From the NCBI RefSeq assembly GCF_014905175.1, contig NC_057791.1:6200001-6264000 (forward strand): 64,000 nucleotides of DNA, given 5' to 3'. The notes below the pieces were generated by a model. The model worked only from the letters and a program-made list of their open reading frames with translations, did no database searches and had not been told where the DNA came from. Of this stretch, positions 23,818-36,499 are shown piece after piece (the first letter of the stretch is position 1; the number at the start of each line of letters is the position of its first letter). The position numbers and the translations under genes are program-made. The stretch comes from Aphidius gifuensis. Taxonomy: Eukaryota > Arthropoda > Insecta > Hymenoptera > Braconidae.

Positions 23818-26800
23818 TTATATTTTTTTAGCTGGTATATTTATTTTCAATTTTGAAGCTCTTTTAGCTTCCATTTGAATTTGTCTTGCTAATTTTTTCT
23901 CTTCACGTTTTTTTTTGGCGTCTTCGAATTTATTTATATCTATAAATTAATTATCAATATATTTTTATTGTATTTAAATTGGATTTTAAAAATAATTAGT
24001 TTTTTTTTTACCTGAATTATTTGTTGGTCGATAGTTATCAAAAACTTGGAAGTCTTGATCATCCCATCCTGATTCTGAAGCATCATTTTTGTCAGTAGTT
24101 TCTTCTTCCTGAAAATTAAAATAAAGATAAAAATTAGAAACTAACAAATTTATTATGAAAAAAAAATAAAAAGACTTACTGGTTCTTCTTCTAGACTTGT
24201 CCAATGATCATTTGATTTTGGTGCTACTGTTGGTAATGGTTGAACAATGGGCACTAATATTGATGTTGTTTGTTGATCCATGTCACCCCAATTATCAGCT
24301 TCCCAGTCCCAATCACATTCTGAATGTGCATTACTAGCATTTTGTGAATCATGTTCATGATCATGATCCAATGATGCCATACTAGTTGCACTACTTGTTG
24401 TTGCTGTTGTGCTTGCACTGCTTTGTGAACTACTTGCTTGTTCTAAGTGAAAAAAAACCCAAAAAGAAATCAATCAATCAATCAATAATTTTATAACTTG
24501 AAAATTAAATGAAAATAAATATTAAAACAAACCTAGTGATGCTGGTTTGTTGAGTAATATTCTACCACCATCTGGATTTGATGTTTTTGGTGTATCTGAT
24601 TGACTTCTATAAAATTTAGCAGTCATTGTTGTAACAGCCCAACCAGCCCATGTTGCTGCAGCATTGCTTAAACTTGGTGTTGCTGTATTGACATCAGCCT
24701 CTGTTAAATTAATAGAATAAAAAAAAACAATTAACAAATGCTAAATAACATTATAATAATTAAAAACAAAACAACATATTTATTTGTTTTACCCATTGTT
24801 TCACGAAGACCAGGATCTTCAGAAACTCTTTCTAATTTTGATAGAAAACCACGTATTGTACGAAATGCATTATCTCTAACTGTTTTATCTGGATCAGTTG
24901 TTAATGGACACAATGATGGAAGTATACGATTTGATACTTCTTGAAGTAAATAATATTGTTGTGTTATTGCAAGTGCTGATACACTTGCACTTCGAGCTGG
25001 TGGAAATGGATCTCTTGTACCTCTTATAAATGCACCAGTAAGTACCTTTTATGTATAATGTAATTAGTTTTTTTTTTTTGTTAAATTTTTAAATATATAT
25101 TTATTTAATTATTTACCTTTTGACGTATTTGAGGATGAAGATGTTGAGCAATTTTACCAAGACAAACGGTTGTATTTGTTCTTATACCACCTTGTTCATC
25201 AGTTGATTGTAATTTTGCAAAATAACGTAATGTTTCAACATTAAGATTATTATAATCTAACTTTGGTGCTAAATTAACAATTGATTTAATTGTTTGTTCT
25301 CTAACTGCTGGATTTGTATCTAAAAAACCTCTTGCAACTTGAGGAAAAATAGCATCATTAACAGTTCCTGGTTGTAAATGATTAACAAATCTATCAAGTT
25401 GTTGAAGTAATCTTAATCTAGTTGCTCTGTCATTTGATGCAAATAATTTAACAACACATGGTACAACACGTTTTTGATAATCAACATCTGGTAATTTATT
25501 ACCAAGTTGTAATAGTGGTGGTAATACAGCACATCCAGCATCACCAAATTCAAATGCAGCTAATAATTGTGGTAATATTTTAAATCTACCAACACCATCT
25601 GGAAAACTATCAAGTTGACCAGCTAGTTGTGAAAAAAATTTTGATTTTTCATTTTTTTCTTTCATTTGTATTTCTTCAAGAAATAATAATGCATCAACTA
25701 AATTTGTTTTAAAAAATCCACCATTACTACGACAACGTGCAATAACATCTGCTGGATTTGGACGATTTTCTGGTTTTATTGATGTTAATTCTTTGTAAAC
25801 TTGTAATAATTGTTTTGGTATCTAAAAAATAATTATTATATTAATCATTTTATTGTCACTTTAAGTAGCATAGAAATCATTACCTGATCAGTTGTTTTTA
25901 AATTCGATTGTTGTTCAAGAGATTTTTTATTAAATGTTTCCCAGATAAGACAACCAAGACCCCACATGTCAATTGAACTGTAATTTGTCAATGAAAATAA
26001 ATTTATAATAGATTATTTTATTATATAAATTTTTTACATTACCATTTTGTTGCTGGTTTTACATTTCCATGAGCTTCTGGTGGACAATAACGTTGCATAT
26101 CATGTCGTAGAGTACTGTAAGGTGCATCAATTGTTGTCATGTAATCAACAAAACCCAATTTCCATTCACCACTCTCTTCATTGACAAATACTGAATGTAT
26201 ATTAACACTATTATGACGTAAATTACCATCATTGTTTAAAAAACTTAATGCTCTCTGTAATAATTTATCATCAATAATTAAAAAAATATTCAATTGTTTT
26301 TATAATTTATTTAGAATATATAAAAAAAAAATACTTGCTGTTATTTGGAATATTCCCCAGGAAAAATATAATTCTTTTTTTGAACCTTCAGCAAAGTCAG
26401 TTTTTTTATTAAGACGTACAGACAGTGGTTCAACTTTTTCAGTTGCTAAATAAATAATTTTATCAGTCTGTAAATACAAGAAAAAAGCACATAAACAAAA
26501 TATTTTAAAATAAAAAATTTAATGGTTTTTTTTTACCTCAACACTGTCAACATATGTTAGGATACTTGGATGTCTAAGTGTTTTTAATCTTTTTAATGAA
26601 TTTTTAGCAGTTTCAAATTGTGCCTGACCGTGTGATGTGTCATGAACAAAAATTGACACTTCCTCACCAGTACCCTGAATAAAAAAACAACAAATAATAA
26701 TAAATTACTATTAAAGATTTTATAATTATTAAATTGTTTCTTATGAATAATAGTAATAGCTAATAACAAAATAATTTATTTATAAATACTATTACAATCT

Positions 26801-26962
26801 TAATTATATGTAAATATTAAAAAAATTAATTTGAGGTTATATTTATACCTTTTTTTTTCCTTTACAAAGTTTCCAAAAAGTGGTACCTTTAAATTCATCA
26901 ACGTCATTTATTATTTCAAATGGAAAATCTCTTGCTGGATCTCTTGAAAATATTGACCACAT
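23818..26962 (-). CDS. Scyl1: SCYL1-type N-terminal kinase-like protein (pseudokinase with HEAT repeats)
   Basis: Multi-exon gene on the minus strand. It starts at 26962 (MWSIFSRDPARDFPFEI, a close match to the SCYL N-terminus) and ends with a Lys/Arg/Glu-rich tail at 23818. Order: degenerate protein kinase domain without a usable catalytic loop, the DMWGLGCLIWE segment, HEAT repeats (LLQLGNKLPD, LPSLCPLTTDPDKTVRDNA), a Ser/Thr/Asp-rich linker with W-D motifs (DWDWEADNWGD), and a basic coiled tail (KFEDAKKKREEKK) like the COPI-binding end of SCYL1. Role: Golgi-ER retrograde traffic with COPI and Arf. One intron (26255-26338) uses a GC-AG donor, while its neighbours are GT-AG. Exon boundaries in the middle are read from homology and consensus. 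Confidence 0.92.
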
Positions 26963-28076
26963 TTTAGATGATAATTAATTTATTTATAAACTTTGTTAAT
27001 GTCAAATTATGTTTCTATATGAACGACATTTATTCCCCCACTTTTCATATCTTGATTTCATTGTTATTATTTTAGCATGATTAAAATGATTTTTAAAAAA
27101 ATACTGACACAATGATTAACGTCATCAAATTTATTTTTATATTGATTATTAATTATTATTATTTATATTATCGTTGAATCATTCAACTTGAATGCAGTTA
27201 TAATGCCTGCGGCCATTTTCCCCAGTTGGATAAGTAAATCAAAGTAAATAATAAATATATACAAATTGATGCAAATACAAAAAAACATCAAAATATTTAG
27301 TTACAAAAAATTTGAATGTAATTAAAATCAATTAGAATAGTTGCATCTTGAAAGGTGCAAGAAATATAAGTTTATCATCTATTTGGAATCATTTATTTAT
27401 TATTAACGAGTGCATTTTTTTATATTTGTATCAAATAGTTGAGAATTTTTAATTTTTGCCCTAGTTAATGTATTATAGTTGAAATATTATCAATTAAATA
27501 TATAATTTTTTCCCGTAATTTAAAACGAATAGGTAAAATCAACAGGGTGAATCGCAGCGAATCAATCGATGATAATTATGCATTCTATAATTTATATACA
27601 AACTTAGTCTCTAGATGTACAAACTTTTTGTAGATGTACAAACTTAGGAAACTTAGTCTCTAGTCTTCATGTATTTAATATACATACATACATAGATTTA
27701 CAAGATATTATAATTATTTCATTTCTAAGAAAGGCCGGGGTTTCAGATGATCATAGAATTTTTAGAATTTTAGAATTTTTTATGCAGTTTTAGGTGTCAA
27801 ACCGCAAACGTGTTGAGCGTGTTTAATATACTGTTTAGATAGTCATATATGAACGCTGAGTGTTGTTGTTACCACTTGTTATTATTTCATCATATTGTGA
27901 TTTGTGTAACACGACACAAACTTGCTGCTTTTTAGTTGGATCCAATTATTATTCAGTATAATCAAGTGTAAATCAGAATTTGTCAAAAAAGAAACAGGTA
28001 AATCCAAAATTTGACAGGAAAGTGTTTTATTAAAAAAATTAAAAATTAATATTTTTTTATCAGGGTTTTTAAGACA
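26963..28076. promoter_or_regulatory. region between SCYL1 (-) and giant gene 1 (+), including the conserved 5' UTR of the giant gene
   Basis: From about 27400 the sequence is repeated upstream of giant gene 2 (38340-38929). The best conserved block (27840-27996) holds a TCAGT initiator-like element at 27953 and leads into a 5' UTR intron (27997-28063, gtaaat...tcag). The 26963-27400 part probably serves SCYL1. No ORF. Confidence 0.55.
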
Positions 28077-31000
28077 ATGTCAACAATAATCACAGAGTAT
28101 AAAATGGAATCACCATATCTTGAAGCAATTCAACATATACCCGGCAAGACACCTGGTGAAAAGTATAAAGCACTAAATTGCATTGCCAGAAAGCTTATTG
28201 ATGATGCAATGGAAACTAATGACGATCGTGTGAAAAGTGTTGATGTCAAGAGTTCAGCTGAACTTCCAGAGTGTCTTGTGCCTATTGTTCGTCTTGAGGT
28301 AGCTAAAATTCTTCATCAACCTGATGGTATTGTGAGTGCACTTAAATCTGATGATGCCTTTATCAATGATCGTGCACTCAAAGTCAAGTGGTTTTTCGAT
28401 GGCAGCAATGAGAACATCACCAACAGCCAATATTTTGATAAGCACATTTTTCCATATGTCTCATTGACTGTTCGCATTAAAATTATTAAAAACTTGGCGA
28501 AATATTTGATGTTGTCCAATAAACAAGGTATTGCTGAAAATTTTTACATTGAATTAAAAGAACAATATGGTGAAGAATTAGTGAGACCACTTTGTTTTGC
28601 CTGTGGAGACGACTTTATTCGACTTACTTCTAACGAATGGAAAAAACCAGTCAGTGTTAGTGAGCTTGAAATTATTTATCCACGTTTTCCGGATTACGTT
28701 TTTTTATTATTAAAAACGTCTCCTAATAAATACAGTAAATTTCTACCCAAGTTACTGAAAAATCATGCAGACATTTTTGTTGATATTGTCAAAGAATACA
28801 TTTTAGTCATCAAGTTAAGTAACAAAAAATGTCAATTATTTTTAAAAAATGCACGAAATGCTTTCTTGGACAATCCAATGTTATTTGTGCCTTTACTGTC
28901 TTTGAAATTAATCACAACAATGCTGAATAAATTGGAATTTCATCAATTTTATAAAAAAATGTTTCCACAAAATCAAAAAGAATTTTGTTTTATAACACTT
29001 TACAAATATTTAAAATACTATCCTGAAGAAGAAAAATTAGATCTTTTAATTTCAATATTTGAGGAACTTTATGGAATTAGTTTTATGGAGTGTGTTAGTT
29101 TAATATCATTTCCACTCTTAGTAGATAATTATGCTGATGTTTTCGTTAATATTGTCAAGAGGTTCAATTTAAACAACAAGTTGAGTAACAAAAATTGTGA
29201 ATCTTTTTTTAACTATCAACTGAATCCTTTTTTAAAGATTAAAACGTTGTCTATACCTTCTCAGTTTTTAGACTTAATTACAGAAAAGCTAAATGAATTG
29301 GAATTTTATCATTTTTTCAAGCATTTATTTCCACAAAATTACAACGAGTTTTGTTTCACAACACTCTACAAATACTTAAAATACTATCCTGAAGAAGAAA
29401 AATTAAATCTTTTAATCTCAATATTTGAGGAACTTTATGGAATAAGTTTTCTGGAGTGTGTTGGTTTAATATCATTTCCACAGCTCTTAGTAGATAATTA
29501 TGCTGATGTTTTCGTTGATATTGTCAAAAGGTTCAATTTGAACAACAAGTTAAGTAACAAAAATTGTGAATCTTTTTTTAACTATCAACTGAAGACTAAA
29601 AGGCTGTCTATACCTTTGAAGTTTTCAAAATTAATTACAGAAAAGCTAAATAAATTGGAATTTTACCATTTTTTTAAGCATTTATTCCCAAAAAATTATA
29701 AAGAATTTTGTTTTACAACACTTTACAAATATTTAAAATACTATCCTCAAGATGAAAAATTAAATCTTTTAATGTCAACATTTAATGATCTTTATGGAAT
29801 AAGTTTGTTGGAGTGTACCGATTTGATATCACCAGATCTTTTACGATTGTTAAAACCTGAAGAGAGAATTAGAATTGCTAGAAAAGAAATCGAAAAAGAT
29901 GATACAACAGGGGACATTGAATATTCGTGGATATGTTATTTGCCAACAAATGAGTCGATTCCATTAATAAAAGAAAAAATATCAAAAGAATCAGTTATTA
30001 ATAATCGCAGTGAATATTTACAAGAGCTCATATACACATGCAGTATCAACAAGGATAACGATGCTCTCCTCAATGTGTTGGAATACATATTCATGCAACA
30101 TAAAAATGAACAAAATCCAGTAATTCCAAATGTTTTAAACAGACTGTGTACTGATTTTGATGTTAAAAATTTACCAAAAGAACATTTAATTATTGTTGAT
30201 CAATTTGTGATGTTTTTACATGTTAAAAATAAGATAACAAATTATCTTATAATTGCAAGCTTAATTAGTGATTTAATTTTCACAAAATTAAAACACAATG
30301 AAGAGTTTCATAAATACATTGAACTTTATATTGATCTCAATAGTGAAAGAGAGTGGGAGTACATAAAATGGAACATTCTTCAAAATAATCCTGATTACGA
30401 AAGAAAGTGTATGGTCGAACTTATAACCCAAATGTGCATGCATAAAAATGGTCATGCAGCTGTCAACAGCTTGCTGAGTAGTATGTATGATTTTAATGGA
30501 AGAAATGCCAAGGCTAAAGTTCCATTAGAAAAATTAAGTATAACGAATTATCCGATATTGTATGAAGCTGTAAAACGTATAGTAACACGAGATCGTCAAA
30601 CAGTGAATAACTGGTGGAGTATTAGAACTGATGAACTATTAGAAAAAGGAGAAAAAGATATTTTTCTCGCCTGGTATGATAAACCAAAGTCACCTGAAAA
30701 ATTCGAATTTCACAATTCCAATGTCATAAAATTATTGCAGAAATCACCAGAAAAAATTATAGAAAACTGGGATGAATATCTTAAATTATGTAAGAGTAAA
30801 ATCACCTCACGTAATCTTGCTCGTCGATTCCTTCGTTATAGTAGATGGCATCAAGATTTACCTATCATGTTTGCAAATCAATGTTTGAAAGAATTAGAAA
30901 TTAAAGAAAATGTTGATATTCATAAGAATCTTCATATTCTTGCAGTTTTATATGAGGGTTCATCGTATGAAAAATTATTTACACCTTTTATACCAGAATC

Positions 31001-33713
31001 TAAAACACTTGATTTGACAAACAGCAAAACAAAAAGTGAATATAAATTAAACTGTTCAATTTTATGGTCATTGAACATTGTTAATCCACCAGTATCATTT
31101 TCACCAATCTTTGAATTTTGTCAAGGAGATTATGTTCACAAAGCTGTCAATACGTTGGATAACGTTGGTCGTCGTGTGCCTGTTGAAAAAGTTATAGAAT
31201 TCTCAAAAACTCTTGTCAATCAAAAAGTATTTGTTAAAAAACATGGTATTAGATTATTTTATCAAGTAGCCAGTCATGATCAAATTCGAGAAACGATGTC
31301 GTATCTTTGGAAGCAAGAAACACATTTATCAATTCGCGAAGTTTTGTATCAAAACATTTCCAAACTGTTCATTGATGCACCATCCTTACAAAGTTGGAGC
31401 ATGATACAAACTTGCATGGATGAAGTCACGACTGAAGATCACTTTTGGAATCGTATCTTTGACATTTCTGAGGTTCCTGATGATTTTTACGAACGTTACA
31501 TTTCAAAATTGCTTGAGACAATCAAGAGAATCAAAGAAACAAAAAATGATTTTGGACCTTCACAAAGTCACGGATATGTAAGTTATATCTTAAACAGCAG
31601 TTCACGCAGATCATATCTATTTTCAGAAGAATTTCACCAGCATATTATCAAAAATTATTTTGCTGATTTTTCAAGACTAGAATATTTGTTGTCTGATAGT
31701 TGTCAGAATTATATTATCAAAGAATACATTGTCAAGTCAGGTGATAAACTCGAGTCAAGATTAGCTTTTCTAACTGATCTTATTCTAGAAATTGTTAAAA
31801 CATCCTGGAACGTTCCTTTTGCATTTAAGACAAACTCACTTCCAGCGAACTATCTAATTTACAAACTGATTTCATGTATTTGTAATATGAATTGTAATAA
31901 TATCAAAATAAGAACTGCTGAAGTTGTGCTTGATGCTTTGTTGACAGTGTTAAAACCTGATCAATTAGGAACTTCTTACTTGGATTTAGTTTACATTGGT
32001 ATTCTCGATAATGATTACACTGTTGATCAAATGACGCATAAACTTGTCCAGCTTATACCATCCCTGGTGGAAATATATTCCACTAAGTTAATGTCTACAA
32101 TTGTTCAGCACTTTGAACAGCCATTGAATATATTTTTATCCAATAAAAAAAATACTCATTTATTCGATATTATTGGGAAACTCGTTTTGAGTGATGATAA
32201 AAATGTTCTTCTTTTTACAAATACATTATTATTGCAATCCATTATTTCTAATGATAAAAGACGATATTCAATAATGATTGATACATTGCAAATAAATTCA
32301 GAAGAATTACATCAATTCATCATTAAACACTATTTCGCTAATTTTTCAAAATCACAGATTTTGTTGTCTAATCACTTTCAAAATTATATTATAAATCAGT
32401 ACATTACCAGGGCAAGCGATAAGCTTGAGTCAAGATTGGTGTTTTTGAGTGATGTTATTTACGAAATTGTTAAAACATCTTGGAATATTCTTTGCGCATC
32501 CAACATGAACTCGCCGACAATCAACTCTTTAATTTATGAATTGATTTTCCGCATTTGTGATATGAATTGTGATCATATTAAAATACGAACTGCAAAGGTT
32601 TTACTTGACACTTTGTTGACAGTGTTAAAACCTGTACAATTAGGAACTTTCTATTTAGATTTGGTTTACATTGGTATTCTTGATAATGAATACACTGTTG
32701 ATCAAATGATACATAAACTTGTCGAGCTTATTCCATCACTGGTTATTATATATTCCAGTAAGTCAATGACTCAAATTGTCCAACACTTCAAAAAGCCGTT
32801 ACATATGTTTTTAAAAAATAAAGAAAATACTAGTGCAATAGATGTTATCGATAAACTCATTAGGATTAATGACGAAGATGTTCATCTTTTTACGAGTACA
32901 TTAGTATCTGAATCAACTGTTTTTAATCAAAATGATCGATATCCAATTACTATTGATACATTGGAAATAAATTCAGAAGAATTACATCAATTTATTATCA
33001 GACACTATTTTTCGAATTTTTTCAAAACAGATTATTTGTTGTATAATAGCATTTGGAATTATATTATGTCTATATACATTGCCAGGGCAGGTGATAAGCT
33101 CGAGTCAAGATTATTATTTTTAACTGATGGTATTTTAAAAATTGTCACATCATCTTGGAACGATCTTCCTGCATATAGTATGAATAAGTATTGTAAAAAC
33201 TTACTTCCAGTAGATACTTTGATTGAGAGATTGTTTTCATTTATTTTTCGTATGAAATGTGATCATGTTAAAATACGAAGTGCAAAAGTTGTGCTTGATA
33301 CTTTCTTAACAGTGTTAAAACCTGAACAATTGGGAACTTCCTATCTGGATTTAGTTTACATTGGTATCCTTGATAATAAATACACTGTTGATCAAATGAT
33401 ACATCAACTTGTTCAGCTTATTCCATCACTGGTTATATATTCTAGTGAGTCAATGACTAAAATTGTTGAACACTTCAAAGTGCCTTTGAACGTATTTTTA
33501 TACAATAAAGGAAACACTAATGTAATGGATATTATTGAGAAACTTGTATTATATGATGATGAAAATGTTCTTCTTTTTGCAAAAACATTATTATTTCATT
33601 CAACTTTTTACGATGAAGAAAAACGATATTCAATAATCATAAATAAATTAAAAATGTGTAAATATCCAGCTGTTGTGATTCCTATCATTGATGAATTGAA
33701 TAATCATCGTTGA
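28077..33713 (+). CDS. giant helical-repeat protein of unknown function, copy 1 (1878 aa)
   Basis: A single 5.6 kb coding exon, striking beside neighbours with many short introns, with a small intron in the 5' UTR. I do not recognise the family. It has no signal peptide, no membrane segment and no obvious enzyme motif. The composition (Leu, Ile, Lys, Glu, Tyr) and regular amphipathic spacing suggest an alpha-solenoid. Two repeat zones are visible: three units of about 122 residues (28755-29830, hallmarks KLSNKNCESFF, FCFTTLYKYLKYYPEEEKL, ELYGISFLEC) and three units of about 225 residues (31627-33690, hallmarks SEELHQFIIKHYF, SGDKLESRL, TVLKPDQLGTSYLDLVYIGILDN). Between them is a unique core (30000-31600). 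The paralog at 38930 has one unit of each. An alternative start is the ATG at 28104, which is the one conserved in the paralog. Confidence 0.85.
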   Translation: MSTIITEYKMESPYLEAIQHIPGKTPGEKYKALNCIARKLIDDAMETNDDRVKSVDVKSSAELPECLVPIVRLEVAKILHQPDGIVSALKSDDAFINDRALKVKWFFDGSNENITNSQYFDKHIFPYVSLTVRIKIIKNLAKYLMLSNKQGIAENFYIELKEQYGEELVRPLCFACGDDFIRLTSNEWKKPVSVSELEIIYPRFPDYVFLLLKTSPNKYSKFLPKLLKNHADIFVDIVKEYILVIKLSNKKCQLFLKNARNAFLDNPMLFVPLLSLKLITTMLNKLEFHQFYKKMFPQNQKEFCFITLYKYLKYYPEEEKLDLLISIFEELYGISFMECVSLISFPLLVDNYADVFVNIVKRFNLNNKLSNKNCESFFNYQLNPFLKIKTLSIPSQFLDLITEKLNELEFYHFFKHLFPQNYNEFCFTTLYKYLKYYPEEEKLNLLISIFEELYGISFLECVGLISFPQLLVDNYADVFVDIVKRFNLNNKLSNKNCESFFNYQLKTKRLSIPLKFSKLITEKLNKLEFYHFFKHLFPKNYKEFCFTTLYKYLKYYPQDEKLNLLMSTFNDLYGISLLECTDLISPDLLRLLKPEERIRIARKEIEKDDTTGDIEYSWICYLPTNESIPLIKEKISKESVINNRSEYLQELIYTCSINKDNDALLNVLEYIFMQHKNEQNPVIPNVLNRLCTDFDVKNLPKEHLIIVDQFVMFLHVKNKITNYLIIASLISDLIFTKLKHNEEFHKYIELYIDLNSEREWEYIKWNILQNNPDYERKCMVELITQMCMHKNGHAAVNSLLSSMYDFNGRNAKAKVPLEKLSITNYPILYEAVKRIVTRDRQTVNNWWSIRTDELLEKGEKDIFLAWYDKPKSPEKFEFHNSNVIKLLQKSPEKIIENWDEYLKLCKSKITSRNLARRFLRYSRWHQDLPIMFANQCLKELEIKENVDIHKNLHILAVLYEGSSYEKLFTPFIPESKTLDLTNSKTKSEYKLNCSILWSLNIVNPPVSFSPIFEFCQGDYVHKAVNTLDNVGRRVPVEKVIEFSKTLVNQKVFVKKHGIRLFYQVASHDQIRETMSYLWKQETHLSIREVLYQNISKLFIDAPSLQSWSMIQTCMDEVTTEDHFWNRIFDISEVPDDFYERYISKLLETIKRIKETKNDFGPSQSHGYVSYILNSSSRRSYLFSEEFHQHIIKNYFADFSRLEYLLSDSCQNYIIKEYIVKSGDKLESRLAFLTDLILEIVKTSWNVPFAFKTNSLPANYLIYKLISCICNMNCNNIKIRTAEVVLDALLTVLKPDQLGTSYLDLVYIGILDNDYTVDQMTHKLVQLIPSLVEIYSTKLMSTIVQHFEQPLNIFLSNKKNTHLFDIIGKLVLSDDKNVLLFTNTLLLQSIISNDKRRYSIMIDTLQINSEELHQFIIKHYFANFSKSQILLSNHFQNYIINQYITRASDKLESRLVFLSDVIYEIVKTSWNILCASNMNSPTINSLIYELIFRICDMNCDHIKIRTAKVLLDTLLTVLKPVQLGTFYLDLVYIGILDNEYTVDQMIHKLVELIPSLVIIYSSKSMTQIVQHFKKPLHMFLKNKENTSAIDVIDKLIRINDEDVHLFTSTLVSESTVFNQNDRYPITIDTLEINSEELHQFIIRHYFSNFFKTDYLLYNSIWNYIMSIYIARAGDKLESRLLFLTDGILKIVTSSWNDLPAYSMNKYCKNLLPVDTLIERLFSFIFRMKCDHVKIRSAKVVLDTFLTVLKPEQLGTSYLDLVYIGILDNKYTVDQMIHQLVQLIPSLVIYSSESMTKIVEHFKVPLNVFLYNKGNTNVMDIIEKLVLYDDENVLLFAKTLLFHSTFYDEEKRYSIIINKLKMCKYPAVVIPIIDELNNHR

Positions 33714-35214
33714 TCTCACACTTGCCATGACGGATCAGAATGAAAAAAGAAAAAATTAGCCACAGCGATTATTAGATGTAACGAATTAGAAAAAAAAAAA
33801 AAAGTTGTAACTTAATAATTAATATTGCATTTGAAAAAAGTTTTTGTTAAAATAATAAAATATAGTCGATCGATCGGATCAATAAATAAAAATAAATTTA
33901 ACTTATTCTTTTTTAGCTATCATTGTGTTTTTATTGAACAAAAATTATTGAAAAAGAAAATCTCGATCAACATAAAGAAATAAATTGCTAAACATGCATG
34001 TTAAATTTTAGATTAATTTCATTGTCATGATTCGATTCCATTAGTGAGCTCATTGACATCACATGATTGAGTAATAATAATTCTTCGACACATTCAGATA
34101 GTAGAGGTCAAAACGCCAACATTTTCAAGAGGCAAAGGGTAAAGTTATTTATCTTTTTATATTATTATTACTAAAAATAGTAATGTTACATTACTAATGT
34201 ATGTTAAATATCAATATTATATATACCAATTTTATTTTTTCATTAATGTTATATATTATTTTTCAAGTTAATCAGAGTGATAGATTTTTCTAATATTAAT
34301 TTCTAGTATATAATTATTCAATAAATAATATTTATTTAAAAAAAAATAAAAACGAATGCAATTTTACACATTGTGTTGGAAATCAAGAATATTTTTGATA
34401 CACTTTAACCTGTTTTGATTGCGACATTTTTTATTAACGATTAAAAAACACTTTTTATTTTTTTACCGAACCAAGTTGTTTTATTCGTAAAAAAAAGCGA
34501 TTATTTTTATTATTTTATATATTCGTTGATAGTTACGATGTTCAACATGCAAGAAGATAGTTTTATAATTTAGTTGAACAACAAAATGACCACCAAAAAC
34601 ATTGTGTTACTATTATACATGTATAATGCTACTTATCAATTTGTGATTAATTTGTTAAAAGAAACACATAAATTTAAGTATCCATACTTTGCTGTGTTTA
34701 TATAGAATAATAAAAATAAGAAAAACCAAAGTGCACTAAATGTTATATTTTTTATCTTGTTTCAATAAACAAACATTCATTGTTGATGTATGAACTATAA
34801 TTAAAAAAATTTTTTCTTTATTTCAAGGTAATAAATAAAATGTATAATTGTTGTTAATTGTTTAATAATTAAACAATTTCGTTATTCAAGTGATGAATAA
34901 CAAGGTTTAAAAAAGTGTAAATTAATTTAGTTTGTTGTTGATAATAATTTATTGATCATAATAATATTTTTAAATTACAAATATGTATTTAATTATTAAA
35001 CAAATTATTTCATATATCAATAACAAATTATCAATTTAAAAAAACAACAGATAATTTTAATTCTTCTTTATTGTCTTATTGCTTTACAAATTTTTATTTT
35101 TTTGTTTTAGAATTATTGAGTTATGATGATGACAAAATCATAGAGGACGTGACCTTGAATATAAAACCTGCTAGTTAAAAAATTAGAGCATCATTTTTAA
35201 AAATACAGATCATA
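33714..35214. other. intergenic region after giant gene 1
   Basis: Noncoding. Around 34060-34150 (..aggtcaaaac.. ..gaggcaa.gggtaaa..) it matches 42790-42860 after giant gene 2, so the duplicated segment extends past the stop codon. The rest is AT-rich, with the LRR gene promoter at its end. Confidence 0.55.
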
Positions 35215-36371
35215 ATGGATCACTTATCATCACTATCAGATAAAACAATTTCATTATTATTTTTAATTACAGTATTAACTAATGGACCAATAAAATTATA
35301 TGGTCAAGTCAATGGAGTTGATTTAATTTTCAATAGTTTAGATCTAAAAAATTGTTTTTACAGTAAACGTAATTCAATGTACCAAGTGACATGCAATAAT
35401 CTTGGTATGAGAAAAATACCTGATAATCTTAAAAATGATATCCAGGTAATGACCTATTCAAAAATTAAAATAATTATCAATATGATCTTTAGCAGTAATA
35501 CAAAATAAAAATATATTATACTTTATTTTTTTGATTACAGGTAGGTTACTTTGACGGTAATTATCTTCGAACATTACGAAATGATGCTTTTGAAAAATAT
35601 CCAAAGTTATCATACATAAGTCTTGAAAAAAGTGCAATTCAAAAAATTGATTCTGGAGCATTTTTACATCAAGATAATTTGATTGCACTTAATTTGCATG
35701 AAAATTTGATAGCTCATTTGGAACCAAATATTTTTGAAAATACAAATTTACAAACGTTGTATCTTGGAATGAATGAACTCTCTGATGAAGATTTTAATAT
35801 AACTATTGACTCAAATATAAATTTTCTAGATATTAGCGAAAATCACTTGACTAGAATACCTAATTTAAAACATTTTTATTATTTAAAGTATCTTAATGTA
35901 TCGAATAATGCAATTGTTAGTTTTGGGGTTGATGAAATTGCTAGTTTTTGTTATCTGGATGTACTTGATGTTACAAGTGTTGAATTAAATTTAAAACAAG
36001 ACCATTGTTGTGAACTGAGTGAATGGATTTTACTGAAAAAAATTAAATTATTTCCAACAATTAAATGCAACAATTGCAAGATAACTTCAGGAAATTCTTA
36101 TATTTCAAATAAGACCTTGGAAATATTTGACGAATGTAGGCAGGCAATTAAAATGAAACATAATGCAATTAAAATGAAAAAAATCATAACATATATTGGC
36201 CTTGGTTTTATTGCGATTATCATCATTGTTTTAATTATTTTTATATATGGCAAAAAAAGAGTTTATAAAAAAAGTGCTGATTATAAAATTGATGAGAGCC
36301 GTGATTTTGAAGAACATAATATTGATGATGTTGATTCTCAAAGTACTAGTCAATTTGAGACTAGACTCTAA
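35215..36371 (+). CDS. small leucine-rich-repeat type I membrane protein
   Basis: Two exons (35215-35445, 35541-36371), about 353 residues. There is an N-terminal signal peptide (hydrophobic run ISLLFLITVL), a Cys-containing cap (LKNCFYSKR.. YQVTCNNLGMRKIPDNL) that fits an LRRNT, and several LRR units (LSYISLEKSAIQKIDSGAF, LIALNLHENLIAHLEPNIF, LQTLYLGMNELSDEDF, FLDISENHLTRIPNL). A Cys-rich cap follows (CCELSEWILL...CNNC), then one transmembrane helix (GLGFIAIIIIVLIIFIYG) and a short acidic Ser-rich tail of about 45 residues. It has no TIR domain, so it is not Toll. It lies inside the duplicated giant-gene region but is single-copy here. A cell-surface recognition or adhesion role is inferred from architecture only. 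Confidence 0.85.
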
Positions 36372-36499
36372 GTTTTGTTTATTAAGTTTATCTGTTTTAG
36401 TTATTAATAAAGTATTTAAAAATTATTTTTTAAGCGAGTATTTATACTTATTAATTATTACCCTAAAAGTCGACTTGGACAAACAAGATCATCTTTTGG

